A DNA stretch of 64,000 nucleotides, taken from the NCBI RefSeq assembly GCF_004000985.1, contig NZ_BIMH01000014.1, positions 40,596 through 104,595 on the forward strand, read 5' to 3'. This document shows, piece by piece, positions 19,891-29,990 of this stretch. Under the pieces are notes generated by a model that saw nothing but the letters and a program-made list of their open reading frames with translations, was not told the DNA's origin and searched no databases. Each line of letters opens with the position of its first letter. Within the stretch, counting starts at the first letter, position 1. The translations under genes were made by a program, and so were the position numbers. The DNA is from Paenibacillus validus NBRC 15382 (GTDB taxonomy: Bacteria; Bacillota; Bacilli; Paenibacillales; NBRC-103111).

Positions 19891-19918
19891 TTGATAATGG
19901 GGACCGGTTTGGTAAAAT
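19891..19918 (+). promoter_or_regulatory. Candidate promoter of the small-ORF/RluA unit
   Basis: TTGATA (19891-19896), 16-nt spacer, TAAAAT (19913-19918), about 40 bases before the small gene. Confidence 0.55.
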
Positions 19919-19958
19919 AAGCTTCGGTATCTATTTATCGAGGACGGGAGCTGTACAT

Positions 19959-20117
19959 GTGTTAAAAAAATACAGTTTTTACGGAATCACGCTGGACATG
20001 CTGCTCGTATTCGGCATATTCGGGCTGCTGCTTGCACTTATCGTCGGTTACGCCTTCCTGGAACAGCGGCGCAGGAGCAAACCGCGAAGAGTCCGCGGCG
20101 GGGAGGACTCGGCATGA
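19959..20117 (+). CDS. Small single-pass membrane protein, 52 aa
   Basis: A short gene starting at GTG 19959. The protein begins MLKKYSFYG, has one hydrophobic helix (about residues 11-33), and ends in a very basic tail (EQRRRSKPRRVRGGE). The stop overlaps the start of the pseudouridine synthase gene as ATGA, which is typical of translational coupling. A GGGAG upstream and a candidate promoter 40 bases before support it as a real gene. I do not recognise the family. A basic inner-face tail could contact RNA or phospholipid, but that is speculation. Confidence 0.6.
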   Translation: MLKKYSFYGITLDMLLVFGIFGLLLALIVGYAFLEQRRRSKPRRVRGGEDSA

Positions 20118-20989
20118 GCGGATGGCGCAGACAAGGAGAATGGCTCGAATGGCGTGCGGCCGGCGATATCCAGGGCAGGGAGCAGGCGAGGCAGCTCGCT
20201 TCGGCTTTGATAGGTGAGAAGTGGAGCCGCACCTTGCTGCATAACGGCGGCTTGCTGTGGCAGGGCAGCCGGCTGCGGCTGCGGTTATTTCCCGAGGAGC
20301 CGAACGTTCAAGCGGACGAGTGGACGGATATCGAGTTCTTGTATGAAGACGATTTTTGCTTCGTGGCGGATAAGCCTGCCGGGATGAAGGTACACCCGAC
20401 AGCGGAAGGCGAGAAGGGGACGCTGCTGCAAGCGGCAGCCTCCAGGCTTGCCGCCGAGGGGCAGCTCTGCCGTCCGCGGCATATTCACCGGTTGGACGAA
20501 GACACGACCGGTCCGGTGCTGTTTGCCAAGTACGACTGGGTGCAGACGATTCTTGACGCCCGGATGCGCGAGAAAAGCATCGGCCGCACGTACGTCGCCT
20601 TCGTCCAAGGCAGGCTTGCGAAAGCGAAGGGCCGGATCGACGCACCGATCGGCCGTGACCGGCATCACCCGACACGTCGCCGGGTTTCCCCGACAGGCGA
20701 GTCAGCCGTCACCTTATATGAACGGCTGGAAACGTATCCGGACGCTGCGCTCGTGCGGTTGACGCTCGAAACGGGGCGGACGCACCAAATTCGCGTGCAC
20801 CTGAGTCATTTGGGTCACCCGTTGATCGGAGACGCGTTGTACGGCGGGCGGCGGGATGCCATCGGCCGTCAAGCGCTGCACGGGGAAGCGCTGGTTTTTC
20901 CGCATCCTTTTACGAATGAGCCCGTGGCGGTTTCATCGCCTTGGCCTGCCGATTTCGGCGCACTGCAAGAACGGTTGAAAAATTTGTAG
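20114..20989 (+). CDS. RluA-family RNA pseudouridine synthase
   Basis: 291-aa enzyme with the RluA catalytic motif HRLDEDTTG, catalytic aspartate D128, and the downstream GRTHQIRVHL and GDALYGG segments. It isomerises specific uridines in rRNA or tRNA; the target cannot be assigned. An N-terminal region of about 70 residues could be a degenerate S4-like domain. It overlaps the small membrane-protein gene by four bases and has GGGGAGG inside that gene's end as ribosome site. Confidence 0.9.
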   Translation: MSGWRRQGEWLEWRAAGDIQGREQARQLASALIGEKWSRTLLHNGGLLWQGSRLRLRLFPEEPNVQADEWTDIEFLYEDDFCFVADKPAGMKVHPTAEGEKGTLLQAAASRLAAEGQLCRPRHIHRLDEDTTGPVLFAKYDWVQTILDARMREKSIGRTYVAFVQGRLAKAKGRIDAPIGRDRHHPTRRRVSPTGESAVTLYERLETYPDAALVRLTLETGRTHQIRVHLSHLGHPLIGDALYGGRRDAIGRQALHGEALVFPHPFTNEPVAVSSPWPADFGALQERLKNL

Positions 20990-21018
20990 TCATGCTGCTC
21001 CTCCCGAACCCATATACA
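20989..21018 (+). promoter_or_regulatory. Candidate sigma-E promoter of spoVID
   Basis: GTCATGCT (20989-20996), 14-nt spacer, CATATACA (21011-21018). These resemble the sigma-E elements GTCATATT and CATACANT. In B. subtilis spoVID is sigma-E dependent. The match is partial. Confidence 0.4.
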
Positions 21019-21106
21019 TGTTGTAGAGGTTGTTATATGACAATGCGGTCTAGTATCTTACTTTTCTTACGGGAAAAGGAAGTCATACGAAAGGGAGGAC
21101 TTAACC

Positions 21107-22228
21107 TTGGCAACTGATCAAAACGGATTGCGATTCGATATTTACGAGCGTGTACATTTAAGTGAGGGCGTGCTCGGCATTAAGGAGCTGGAGAGCGTCG
21201 AGCTTGTCCCGCATATTCAAGTGTTGTCTCAAGGAGAACAAGCCGTTCTGCGCGGCAATCTGCTCTTGACCGGCGCCTATGTGGATGAACAAGGCCGCGA
21301 GGCGCAAACGCTGGAGCATCTGATCCCGGTCGAAATTACGCTGCCGATGAACCGTGTTCAACGCGTTGAAGATATCGCGGTGGAAATCGAAAACTTCGAC
21401 GTCGATTTGCTGTCCGAGCGGAGCTTGAATATTACCGGCGTGTTATCGTTAAACGGTCTGGAAGTGTTCTCTTCTTCCGAAGGCGAGCGGTCCTGGAGCG
21501 AGACGGAAGAAGAGGTCGTCTTCGTACATGAAGCCCGGGTTCCACAGCGTGAGGCTGCGGCTGAACCATGGGCTGAAGAACAGGCAGAAAGAGTTGCGGA
21601 GCGGGAGCCATCGATTCTTCACTCTTCCGCAGCGGAGCCTGCAAGTCCGTTTACGTCCCGTCAAGAGGAGCGGCAGAACGGATGGACGCCGGAGGAACCC
21701 CGAACGGAGGCGTCCGAGAAAGCGTCCGTGCAGAGCGTAGCGGCTGCTGAGCCTGCGCTTGCGCCCGAGTCTGCCCAACTAGAGCAACATGAGCAACCTG
21801 CGCAACCTGCGGAGGAAAAGAAAGATGTGAAAGTGGGCTTCGGCATCAAGGGCTCGTCCGCCGTCGAGCCGTCTCCGGCCCCGGCACAACCGGCAAGCGG
21901 CAAGCCGTTCGGATTCACTTCGCTCGTTCAGTACGCGGCGTCGAAGTCGGAAGCGCGCGAAGCGGAAGAGGCTGCAGCCGCAGCCGCCGCAGCCGCAGCC
22001 GCAGCCGCGCAAAGCCAGGCCGACGAGAAGGTGGAGTGGAAAAACCTGCTCCCGGGCAGGCAGGGGCAGCAGGAGTTCCGGAAGCTGCGGCTGGTGATCG
22101 TGCAGAAGGAAGAAACGCTCGAAACCATTGCCAAAAAATACAATGTGAGTCCGCGGGAAATCGCGCTTCATAACCGGCTCGGCGAAAGCGAGCTGGCCGC
22201 CGGACAAATCGTATATATCCCGAAATAA
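21107..22228 (+). CDS. spoVID: SpoVID-like spore coat assembly protein with C-terminal LysM
   Basis: 373 aa. TTG start with AAGGGAGG eight bases upstream. The N-terminal 130 residues (FDIYERVHLSEG onward, with HIQVLSQGEQAVLRG and IPVEITLP) match the SpoVID coat-morphogenesis domain. The middle is long, acidic and low in complexity, including a run of thirteen alanines near residue 290-302. The C-terminal 50 residues are a LysM domain (VQKEETLETIAKKYNVSPREI). SpoVID drives encasement of the forespore by coat proteins and binds SafA; a SafA-like gene is at the end of this window. Position after hemL and before valS matches B. subtilis. Confidence 0.85.
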   Translation: MATDQNGLRFDIYERVHLSEGVLGIKELESVELVPHIQVLSQGEQAVLRGNLLLTGAYVDEQGREAQTLEHLIPVEITLPMNRVQRVEDIAVEIENFDVDLLSERSLNITGVLSLNGLEVFSSSEGERSWSETEEEVVFVHEARVPQREAAAEPWAEEQAERVAEREPSILHSSAAEPASPFTSRQEERQNGWTPEEPRTEASEKASVQSVAAAEPALAPESAQLEQHEQPAQPAEEKKDVKVGFGIKGSSAVEPSPAPAQPASGKPFGFTSLVQYAASKSEAREAEEAAAAAAAAAAAAAQSQADEKVEWKNLLPGRQGQQEFRKLRLVIVQKEETLETIAKKYNVSPREIALHNRLGESELAAGQIVYIPK

Positions 22229-22247
22229 CGGCGCGCACCCAAAACAA

Positions 22248-22292
22248 TGCGTCCGGACAGCCTGAAGCAGGCTTGTCCGGGCGTTTTTTTGG
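22248..22292 (+). terminator. Terminator after spoVID
   Basis: GCGTCCGGACAGCCT pairs with AGGCTTGTCCGGGCG, followed by seven T residues. Confidence 0.88.
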
Positions 22293-22354
22293 TTATACTG
22301 ATCGGATGGAGGTTCGCGGCCCGGAAAGTGGATGGTATTAAACGCGGCCTCGTA

Positions 22355-22383
22355 TTGACTCTGCCGTTGCGATTGTTTATCAT
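22355..22383 (+). promoter_or_regulatory. valS promoter
   Basis: TTGACT (22355-22360), 17-nt spacer, TATCAT (22378-22383), just before the T-box leader. Confidence 0.6.
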
Positions 22384-22399
22384 AATACGCATAAGATGC

Positions 22400-22694
22400 T
22401 GTAATAACGTGGAAAGGGAATAGTAGGCAGCAAGCCCTTCAGAGAGCGGAACCGGCACCACGCTGAGAGGTTTCCCGCAGGATGCGTACCTGTCGAAGTC
22501 GCCCCGGAGTTGCCGAATTGAAAGCCATGCGGCTTAGATTCGGCCGGTCACAGCCGTTATCTGTTTAAGCGCCGTATGGGCGGCTTTCATCCCGATGGAA
22601 TGCGGGTATCCCGCGCTCCTGCAGGCTCATGCGGAATAAAGGTGGTACCACGGATGCGAAAGCCTTCGTCCTTTACGGGCGAGAGGCTTTTTTT
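22400..22694 (+). promoter_or_regulatory. Valine T-box leader with terminator
   Basis: A complete T-box. Stem I carries the AGTA and AGAGAG elements and a GCTGAGAG loop. The proposed specifier codon GTC (valine) is 22498-22500, after GAA and before a purine. The T-box sequence AAAGGTGGTACCACGG starts at 22638 and would bind the tRNA acceptor end. The terminator is AAAGCCTTCG/GAGGCTTT with seven T residues (22659-22694). Uncharged valyl-tRNA should allow read-through into valS and probably folC. Confidence 0.95.
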
Positions 22695-22829
22695 GGTTGA
22701 TAGAAGGCATCAACCTTGACGAAGGCGCGTTTCCTTGCCGGACAAGGAAAGCGTGGCCGTTAATCGCGGCTTCAAGCCGTAAGCTTGCCGATACAGCGAA
22801 CAGTAACCAGTTGGAGGAGAGAAAAGGTT

Positions 22830-25499
22830 ATGGAAGAAACGAAACCAGCGGCACCGGAAACGTCGATGCCGACCACGTACGATCCGAAGGAAAGTGAGAA
22901 GAAATGGTACGATTATTGGCTGCAGGGCGGATATTTCAAAGCCGGCCAACGGCCGGACGCCAAGCCTTACAGCATCGTCATACCGCCGCCGAACGTGACG
23001 GGGATGCTGCATATCGGACACGCGCTGGATAACACGCTGCAGGACATTGTCATCCGGGCCAAACGGATGCAGGGCTACGATGCGCTCTGGCTCCCGGGCA
23101 CCGACCACGCGGGAATCGCGACGCAGACGAGAGTGGAGCAGAAGCTTCGCGAGGAAGGCCTGTCCCGATACGATCTCGGACGCGAGAAGTTTCTCGAGAA
23201 AGTGTGGGAGTGGAAGGAGCATTATGCCGGCACGATCCGTGAACAATGGGCCAAAATGGGCCTGTCGCTCGATTACTCCAGGGAACGGTTTACTTTGGAC
23301 GAAGGGCTTTCCAAGGCGGTTCGCGAAGTATTCGTCCGTCTCTATGAGAAAGGTTTAATCTACCGCGGCAAATATATTATCAACTGGGATCCGGCGGCCC
23401 GTACGGCGCTGTCGGACATCGAAGTCGAATATAAGGAAGTTCAAGGCGCGTTGTACCACCTGAAATATCCGGTCAAAGACAGCGGAGAATTCATCGTCGT
23501 CGCGACGACTCGCCCGGAGACGATGCTCGGCGATACGGCGGTAGCGGTGCATCCGGAGGATGAGCGCTATCGGCACTTGATCGGCAAGACGCTTGTCTTG
23601 CCGATTATCGGCCGCGAAATTCCGATCGTCGGCGACGAGTACGTCGAGAAAGAGTTCGGAAGCGGCGCCGTAAAAATTACGCCGGCGCACGATCCGAACG
23701 ACTTCGAGGTGGGCAACCGCCACAGCTTGCCGCAGGTGCTCGTGATGGACGAGTCCGGCAAGATGAATGAGAACGCGGGCAAATATCAAGGGCTGGACCG
23801 TTTCGAATGCCGCAAGCAGATCGTGGCGGACATGAAGGAGCTCGGCGTGCTGATCAAGATCGAGGAGCACGTGCATCAGGTCGGACACAGCGAGCGCAGC
23901 GGCGCCGTCGTAGAGCCGTATTTGTCGACGCAGTGGTTCGTGAAGATGAAGCCGCTGGCCGAACGCGCCGTCGAAGCGCAGAAGTCCGGGCAAGGCGTCA
24001 ACTACGTGCCGGACCGTTTCGAGAAAATTTATTTGCACTGGATCGAGAATGTCCGCGACTGGTGTATTTCCCGTCAGCTGTGGTGGGGTCACCGGATTCC
24101 GGCCTGGTATTGCGGCGACTGTAAAGAATTGATTGTCGCGCGCGAAGATGTCACGGTTTGTCCGCATTGCGGCGGCACGCATATGAAGCAGGACGAGGAT
24201 GTGCTCGATACGTGGTTCAGTTCGGCGTTGTGGCCGTTCTCGACGATGGGCTGGCCGGATCAGACCGAAGACATGAAGCGTTATTACCCGAACGACCTGC
24301 TGGTGACGGGCTACGATATTATTTACTTCTGGGTGGCGCGGATGATTTTCAGCGGTCTTGAATTTACGGATCGCATTCCGTTCAAGGACGTGCTTATTCA
24401 CGGACTTGTGCGCGACGCCGAAGGGCGTAAAATGTCCAAATCGCTCGGCAACGGCGTCGATCCGTTCGACGTCATTGAGAAATACGGCGCCGACGCGATG
24501 CGCTTCATGCTGTCGACGGGCTCTACACCGGGGCAAGATCTTCGCTTCCGTTGGGAGAAGGTCGAGCAGGCCAGAAACTTCGCGAACAAGATTTGGAACG
24601 CTTCGCGTTTCGCGCTCATGAACCTCGGGGATTTCAAATACGAAGATATCGATTTGACCGGCCAACTCGGAACGGCGGACCGTTGGATCCTGCATCGTCT
24701 GAATGAGACGGTACGCGAGGTAACCCGACTGATCGATGCGTACGAATTCGGCGAAACGGGCAGGCTGCTGTACAATTTCATCTGGGACGATTTGTGCGAC
24801 TGGTATATTGAATTCAGCAAGCTGTCTTTATACGGGAACGACGAAACGGCGAAAAAGACGACGAAGTCTGTCCTCGCTTACGTGCTGGACCGGACCCAGC
24901 GCCTTCTGCATCCGTTCATGCCGTTCATCAGCGAGGAAATTTGGCAGCACTTGCCGCATGAAGGCGATACGATCACGCTTGCCGCATGGCCGACGTTCGA
25001 AGCGAAGTTCGAAGCGCCGGATGCGGTGCGCGAGATGGAGCTGTTGATGGACATTATCCGGACGGTGCGCAACATCCGGGCGGAAGTGAACGTGCCGATG
25101 AGCAAGAAGATCGAGCTGCAAGTGAAGCCGACCGGCGCCGAGACGGAACATATTTTGAAGCGAAACGAAGAGTACCTCCGTCGGTTCAGCAATACGTCGG
25201 TCTTGACGATCGACAGCACGCTGGGCGCGCCGGATAAAGCGATGACAGGAATCGTCACAGGCGCGGAATTGTTCTTGCCTTTGGCCGGATTAATCGACAT
25301 TGCCCAGGAAATAAGCCGCTTGGAGAAAGAGCTTCAGACGCTCCACGCCGAAGTTGAGCGCATTGAGAAAAAACTTGCGAACGAAGGCTTTGTCGCCAAA
25401 GCGCCGGCCAAAGTGATTGAAGAAGAAAAAGCGAAGCTGGCCGATTACTCCGGCAAGCGGGATAAAGTGACGGCTCGTATCGCGGAACTGAAAGGATGA
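22830..25499 (+). CDS. valS: Valyl-tRNA synthetase
   Basis: 889-aa class I synthetase. The HIGH motif is residues 61-64 in [16 protein letters not shown], and KMSKS is residues 534-538. The editing domain lies between (about 200-390), and a C-terminal coiled coil (about 815-889, [12 protein letters not shown]) fits ValRS. The frame is open from 22785, but ATG 22830 has GGAGGAGAG in front and is chosen. Expression is set by the T-box upstream. folC follows after seven bases. Confidence 0.98.
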   Translation: MEETKPAAPETSMPTTYDPKESEKKWYDYWLQGGYFKAGQRPDAKPYSIVIPPPNVTGMLHIGHALDNTLQDIVIRAKRMQGYDALWLPGTDHAGIATQTRVEQKLREEGLSRYDLGREKFLEKVWEWKEHYAGTIREQWAKMGLSLDYSRERFTLDEGLSKAVREVFVRLYEKGLIYRGKYIINWDPAARTALSDIEVEYKEVQGALYHLKYPVKDSGEFIVVATTRPETMLGDTAVAVHPEDERYRHLIGKTLVLPIIGREIPIVGDEYVEKEFGSGAVKITPAHDPNDFEVGNRHSLPQVLVMDESGKMNENAGKYQGLDRFECRKQIVADMKELGVLIKIEEHVHQVGHSERSGAVVEPYLSTQWFVKMKPLAERAVEAQKSGQGVNYVPDRFEKIYLHWIENVRDWCISRQLWWGHRIPAWYCGDCKELIVAREDVTVCPHCGGTHMKQDEDVLDTWFSSALWPFSTMGWPDQTEDMKRYYPNDLLVTGYDIIYFWVARMIFSGLEFTDRIPFKDVLIHGLVRDAEGRKMSKSLGNGVDPFDVIEKYGADAMRFMLSTGSTPGQDLRFRWEKVEQARNFANKIWNASRFALMNLGDFKYEDIDLTGQLGTADRWILHRLNETVREVTRLIDAYEFGETGRLLYNFIWDDLCDWYIEFSKLSLYGNDETAKKTTKSVLAYVLDRTQRLLHPFMPFISEEIWQHLPHEGDTITLAAWPTFEAKFEAPDAVREMELLMDIIRTVRNIRAEVNVPMSKKIELQVKPTGAETEHILKRNEEYLRRFSNTSVLTIDSTLGAPDKAMTGIVTGAELFLPLAGLIDIAQEISRLEKELQTLHAEVERIEKKLANEGFVAKAPAKVIEEEKAKLADYSGKRDKVTARIAELKG

Positions 25500-25506
25500 A
25501 CGTAAG

Positions 25507-26886
25507 ATGACGAAGGACGCTAACGCTCCGATCCAGGGTTCCTTCCGCACCGCGAGGGAAGCGATCGACTGGATCGTCCGTTTCATTCCGATGACGGGTA
25601 TCAAGCTTGGGCTGGAGCGTATGGAGAAGCTGATGGAGCTGCTCGATTATCCGCACCGCCGCTTGAAGTTCATTCATGTGGCGGGCACGAACGGCAAAGG
25701 CTCGGTCTGCGCGTATTTGACCGAAACGATCCGGCAAGCCGGCTATGATGTGGGGACGTTCACGTCCCCCTACATCGAAACGTTCCATGAGCGGATTCGA
25801 TTGAACGGGGAAAACATCAGCGACGAGGATTTGCTGCAGGTCGTTAACAAAATTAAACCGCTGATCGATGAAGTCGCCGCCGAATACGGGCAGCCTTCCA
25901 TGTTCGAAATATCGACCGTCATCGCGATCGAATATTTTGCCCGGACCGCGTACCCGGACTTCGTTGTTTGGGAGACGGGTCTTGGAGGCCGGCTTGATTC
26001 GACGAATATCGTATCGCCGCTCGTATCCGTCATTACGAACATCGGGCACGATCATATGGACTACCTCGGGGACTCGCTCGCCTCGATCGCCGCCGAGAAG
26101 GCCGGGATTATCAAGGCCGGAGTTCCGGTCATCAGCGCCGTCGAGCAGCCGGAAGCGCTGCAGGCGATCGAAGACAAGGCTGCCGAGAAGAAGAGCAAAG
26201 TTTATTTGCTGGGTCGCGAGTTTCACCTGGAGACGGTTGCTTCGGTCGAAGGCGAGCAGACGTTTCATTTCGAAGGATTGTTCAGGCGCATTCCGAACGT
26301 CTCGATCTCGATGAACGGCCCGCATCAGGTTAAAAACGCGGCCGTAGCCCTTATGACCCTCGAAGTGCTGCGCCAGTATTACGCGCTGATCGTGGACGAC
26401 GAGGACTTGTATCGGGCGATGAAGACGACATCTTGGCCGGGACGGCTGGAGAAGGTGTCTGACAACCCGCGGATCGTCATCGACGGGGCGCACAATCCGG
26501 AAGGAGCCGAAGCGCTTGCGGTTTCGCTGACGACCACTTACAAGTACCGCAAGCTGCATTTTATGATGGGGATGCTGGCGGGCAAGAATCATTCAGGCTA
26601 CTTCAGGCATATACTACCAATAGTGGATACCCTTATCTTGACCGAGCCGAATTGGCATAAAAAAGCGTCCGCCGCGGATCTTGCCGCGATCGCCCGTACC
26701 ATGCTCGCCGAGCTCGGCCGAGACCAGGTGGAAGTGATCATCGAACCGGATTGGAAGACGGCGTTTGAACGAACAAAAGAGTTGACGGCACAAGACGACT
26801 TGGCCGTCGTTTCAGGTACGTTATATTTGATGGGGGATATACGTTCCTGGATCAAGCATCAATCCGATTCTGAAAAAGGCTGGTGA
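25507..26886 (+). CDS. folC: Folylpolyglutamate synthase / dihydrofolate synthase
   Basis: 459-aa Mur-ligase-family enzyme that adds glutamates to folates. The ATP loop is HVAGTNGKGS near residue 58, and DGAHNPEG is in the C-terminal domain. AAAGGATG precedes the ATG. The start of about 25 residues (MTKDANAPIQGSFR) is slightly longer than typical. Probably cotranscribed with valS, as in Bacillus. Confidence 0.96.
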   Translation: MTKDANAPIQGSFRTAREAIDWIVRFIPMTGIKLGLERMEKLMELLDYPHRRLKFIHVAGTNGKGSVCAYLTETIRQAGYDVGTFTSPYIETFHERIRLNGENISDEDLLQVVNKIKPLIDEVAAEYGQPSMFEISTVIAIEYFARTAYPDFVVWETGLGGRLDSTNIVSPLVSVITNIGHDHMDYLGDSLASIAAEKAGIIKAGVPVISAVEQPEALQAIEDKAAEKKSKVYLLGREFHLETVASVEGEQTFHFEGLFRRIPNVSISMNGPHQVKNAAVALMTLEVLRQYYALIVDDEDLYRAMKTTSWPGRLEKVSDNPRIVIDGAHNPEGAEALAVSLTTTYKYRKLHFMMGMLAGKNHSGYFRHILPIVDTLILTEPNWHKKASAADLAAIARTMLAELGRDQVEVIIEPDWKTAFERTKELTAQDDLAVVSGTLYLMGDIRSWIKHQSDSEKGW

Positions 26887-26893
26887 AACGGGC

Positions 26894-28276
26894 GTGAATA
26901 CATCGGAGCACATCCATTTTATCGGCATCGGCGGGTATGGTATGAGTGCCATTGCCAAAGTGATGCTGGAAATGGGCTACCAAGTTTCGGGATCTGATTT
27001 GGCGCAAGCCGAGCTTACGGAAAAGCTCGCAGCCAAGGGAGCGCAAGTGTTCATCGGGCACGAAGCGCAAAATGTGAAAGGCGCAGACGTCGTCGTTTAC
27101 TCGACCGCTCTGTCCAAAGATAATGTGGAAATGCTGGCGGCTGAGGAATTGAACATTCCGATTCTTCACCGTTCCCAAATGCTCGCGCAGCTGATGAATG
27201 CGAAGAAAGGGATTGCCGTAGCAGGCGCGCACGGAAAGACGACAACGTCCTCCATGATTGCGCTCGTGCTTGAACAGTGCGGGCAAGATCCGACCTTCAT
27301 TATCGGGGGGGAAATTCTGAACGTCGGCAGCAACGCGAAGGCCGGTAAAGGCGATTACGTCGTGGCCGAAGCGGACGAGAGCGACGGATCGTTTCTTCAA
27401 TATCAGCCTTTGATCGCTTTGGTGAACAATATCGAAGCGGATCATTTGGAAAACTACGACGGTGACTTTGAAAATTTGAAAAAAGCGTATGCGCAATTTC
27501 TTAGCCAAGTGAAGCCGCAAGGTAAAGCCGTCATCTGCAAGGACGATCCGTATTTGCTGGAAATGATGCCGAACATCCAAAGCGAGGTCATCACGTACGG
27601 GATCGATTCGGAAGCGGACGTCGTCGCGCGCAACATCGATCTCGGCGACCGTAAAGTTTCGTTCGACGTCGTGCGCGGCGGCCGGACGCTCGGTACGATT
27701 CGATTGTCGGTCCCGGGCAAGCATAACGTGTATAACGCGCTCGCCACGCTGATCACCTGCATGGAAGCGGGGCTGTCGTTCGAGCAGGTGGCGGAAGCGA
27801 TTCCTTCGTTCCGCGGCGCGAAGCGGCGCTTTCAAGTGCTCGGCGAAGTGAACGACATGCTTGTGATCGACGATTATGCGCATCATCCGACGGAGATCGA
27901 AGCGACGATTCAAGCGGCGAAGGCGACGGGCAAGCGCATTGTGGCGGTGTTTCAGCCGCAGCGTTATACGCGCACGTACTTCTTGTTCGAGCAGTTCAGC
28001 CGCTCGTTTCCGGAGGCTGACGAAGTGATTATTACGGACATTTACTCGCCGGCAGGCGAAAAACAGATCGAAGGCATTACCTCGGCCAAGCTCGTGGAAC
28101 TGATTAAGCAGAACAGCAATCGGAACGTGCGTTACATCCCGACGAAGGAAGAGGTTCAGGCGTATTTGTCCCGTGCGGTGCAGCCTGGAGACTTGGTGCT
28201 GACGATGGGCGCGGGGGACATTTGGAAAGCGGCGGCGGGTCTCGCCAAAGCATTGGAAGAACGGCAAAGTTCATAG
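26894..28276 (+). CDS. murC: UDP-N-acetylmuramate--L-alanine ligase
   Basis: 460-aa cytoplasmic ligase that adds L-alanine to UDP-MurNAc, the first peptide step of peptidoglycan precursor synthesis. The N-terminal FIGIGGYGMSAIA binds the UDP substrate and AGAHGKTTTSSM is the ATP loop; DDYAHHPTEI is in the C-terminal domain. Start GTG 26894 lies seven bases after folC. In B. subtilis comC rather than murC follows folC, so this is a local rearrangement. A terminator follows. Confidence 0.97.
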   Translation: MNTSEHIHFIGIGGYGMSAIAKVMLEMGYQVSGSDLAQAELTEKLAAKGAQVFIGHEAQNVKGADVVVYSTALSKDNVEMLAAEELNIPILHRSQMLAQLMNAKKGIAVAGAHGKTTTSSMIALVLEQCGQDPTFIIGGEILNVGSNAKAGKGDYVVAEADESDGSFLQYQPLIALVNNIEADHLENYDGDFENLKKAYAQFLSQVKPQGKAVICKDDPYLLEMMPNIQSEVITYGIDSEADVVARNIDLGDRKVSFDVVRGGRTLGTIRLSVPGKHNVYNALATLITCMEAGLSFEQVAEAIPSFRGAKRRFQVLGEVNDMLVIDDYAHHPTEIEATIQAAKATGKRIVAVFQPQRYTRTYFLFEQFSRSFPEADEVIITDIYSPAGEKQIEGITSAKLVELIKQNSNRNVRYIPTKEEVQAYLSRAVQPGDLVLTMGAGDIWKAAAGLAKALEERQSS

Positions 28277-28291
28277 TACTGCGAAGAGAGG

Positions 28292-28333
28292 CTCCGATTC
28301 CTTGCAAGCTTGAAGGAAATCGGAGTTTTTTTG
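28292..28333 (+). terminator. Terminator after murC
   Basis: CTCCGATTCCTT pairs with AAGGAAATCGGAG, followed by seven T residues. Confidence 0.9.
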
Positions 28334-28397
28334 TTCTATTTCATGTCCGACTCTCATAGTCTAGTAACACGAAACCGGACAAGGGAGAGTAGGAGCA

Positions 28398-29858
28398 ATG
28401 AATAAAGCCAAAATGACGTTTCGATTTTCGCATGAACGCCGGCAGGATGATTCTTCCCCGCGCAGGGAAGTCAAAGTGATTCCGCTGCATGCGGAAGAGT
28501 ATCGTGTGGTGCAAGAGCCCGAAACTCAACGCGCCGAGGTTCCGTTGCACGGGTCTGAGGCTTGGACGGAGACGGAGACGGAAACTGGTTTGGACGATAA
28601 GGCGGGGAGGCGCGGGGAAGCGGGAGCGCGGTTCGGCAGCGGCACGGAAACGAACGGGGGGACGCCGTTCCATACGGGACAGGCTCCCTCCCGGACGTCC
28701 CGAACATCGGTAAAGCCTGCGGGCCGGAGTGAGTTCTCTTCGCCAAGCGTGAAGCCGCTTAACGATTTTACGACCGATTTTGGGGGTTGGCAAAGCTCTT
28801 TCGATTTGGAGACGGAGCGCGTCGAGCAGATCATTCGCTCTGCCGGCGGACCCGCCGCCGATCCGGAGACAGGCTATTTCGAACGCGAGCCGAGGCCGTC
28901 CGGAGGCCGCCGCTCCCACCGCGGGGTGATCGTAGATGATCATGTACATTACTCCAAGGCGCCGGGGGGCGGCTCGTTCTTGAAAATTACGGCTTCGGTG
29001 GCCGGAGCGGTTATTACGGGCGTCGCCTTCGGTTTTTTGGTGCTGTCGATGTTCTCCGGCGGCGAAGGGAGCGGCACGACCGCCGACCCGACGCAGGCGC
29101 AAGCCTCGGCAGGCGGCGCGGCGCAGCCGCAGAACGGGGACAAAGCGGACGCCTCCGGCAGCGGAACGGGGACGCAGGCAGCTGCGCCTGCAGGCGCCTC
29201 GGTGCCGGCTGCGGTCGCGGACGGCGTTGCGATCGCGCTGCCGGCTGCCAGCTATACGTTTCTGCAGGGCGGCGTGTTCAGCACCGCGCAGAGCGCGGAG
29301 ACGGCGGTGGCCGACTTCCGCAAGAAAGGTCTTGCCGCAGTGAGCGAGGCGGGAGACAAACATACGGTCTATGTCGGTATGGCGTCCGGCCGTGATGAAG
29401 CTCTGGGGCTTTCGCAAGTCTACGAGGCCCAGGATATCGACGTGATGCTAAAGCCTTACGACATTCCGGCGGTATCCAAAATCCGTTGGAACGGCAAGCA
29501 AACCGATATATTCGGCGCCTACATGAATCAGGGCGCCAAGCTGGTGCAGCTCATCGCGGCACAAACGGCCGTTCACGCCGGCGAGAAGACGGCCGGCGCG
29601 CTGGACGAGAAGGCGCTGCAGACGATCAAGACGACGCACCAAAGCTGGTCGCAATCGGCCGCTTCCGTCAGCGACGGGCTCGGCGAGGCGGGCAAGGCGG
29701 CGCTGCCCAAGATGAACAGCGCCTTGAATACGGCCGTCGCCTCTATGGAGGAGTACAAGAAGAACCCCTCCGCCGCGTTCATATGGCAGGCGCAAACGTC
29801 GCTGATGCAGTACCTGGTAGCTGAGAAAGAGCTGCTCAAGGCGATCGCGCTGCCGTAG
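28398..29858 (+). CDS. spoIIB: SpoIIB-like SPOR-domain membrane protein
   Basis: 486 aa. A long charged cytoplasmic part (1-190), one membrane helix (about 193-218, ITASVAGAVITGVAFGF), a low-complexity A/G/S/T-rich linker, and a SPOR-type domain (about 278-355; YTFLQGGVFSTAQSAETAVADFRKKG begins it) that in other proteins binds denuded septal peptidoglycan. The last 130 residues are helical. Position between folC/murC and maf matches spoIIB of B. subtilis, which helps septal wall thinning and engulfment; the B. subtilis protein is shorter (about 330 aa). The orthology is inferred from architecture and synteny. Confidence 0.75.
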   Translation: MNKAKMTFRFSHERRQDDSSPRREVKVIPLHAEEYRVVQEPETQRAEVPLHGSEAWTETETETGLDDKAGRRGEAGARFGSGTETNGGTPFHTGQAPSRTSRTSVKPAGRSEFSSPSVKPLNDFTTDFGGWQSSFDLETERVEQIIRSAGGPAADPETGYFEREPRPSGGRRSHRGVIVDDHVHYSKAPGGGSFLKITASVAGAVITGVAFGFLVLSMFSGGEGSGTTADPTQAQASAGGAAQPQNGDKADASGSGTGTQAAAPAGASVPAAVADGVAIALPAASYTFLQGGVFSTAQSAETAVADFRKKGLAAVSEAGDKHTVYVGMASGRDEALGLSQVYEAQDIDVMLKPYDIPAVSKIRWNGKQTDIFGAYMNQGAKLVQLIAAQTAVHAGEKTAGALDEKALQTIKTTHQSWSQSAASVSDGLGEAGKAALPKMNSALNTAVASMEEYKKNPSAAFIWQAQTSLMQYLVAEKELLKAIALP

Positions 29859-29934
29859 AACTCAGGTCGGGAAGCACGAACGGTTTCTGTATCGCAAGAT
29901 CAGCTGTGGCAAAAACACGAATATATCTTCCTCG

Positions 29935-29963
29935 AAGGGCTCCGGTAAGGAGCTCTTCTTTCT
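29935..29963 (+). terminator. Terminator after the SPOR-domain gene
   Basis: GAAGGGCTCC pairs with GGAGCTCTTC, followed by TTTCT. The T run is short. Confidence 0.6.
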
Positions 29964-29990
29964 GCGTTTGCAGGTGTAGGGACGAATCAT

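Noticed and set aside
23355..28267. Long minus-strand frames opposite valS, folC and murC (over 440 codons each)
   Set aside because: They are mirror frames of strongly coding GC-rich genes. They have no ribosome sites and low-quality composition rich in R, H and L, and match no family.
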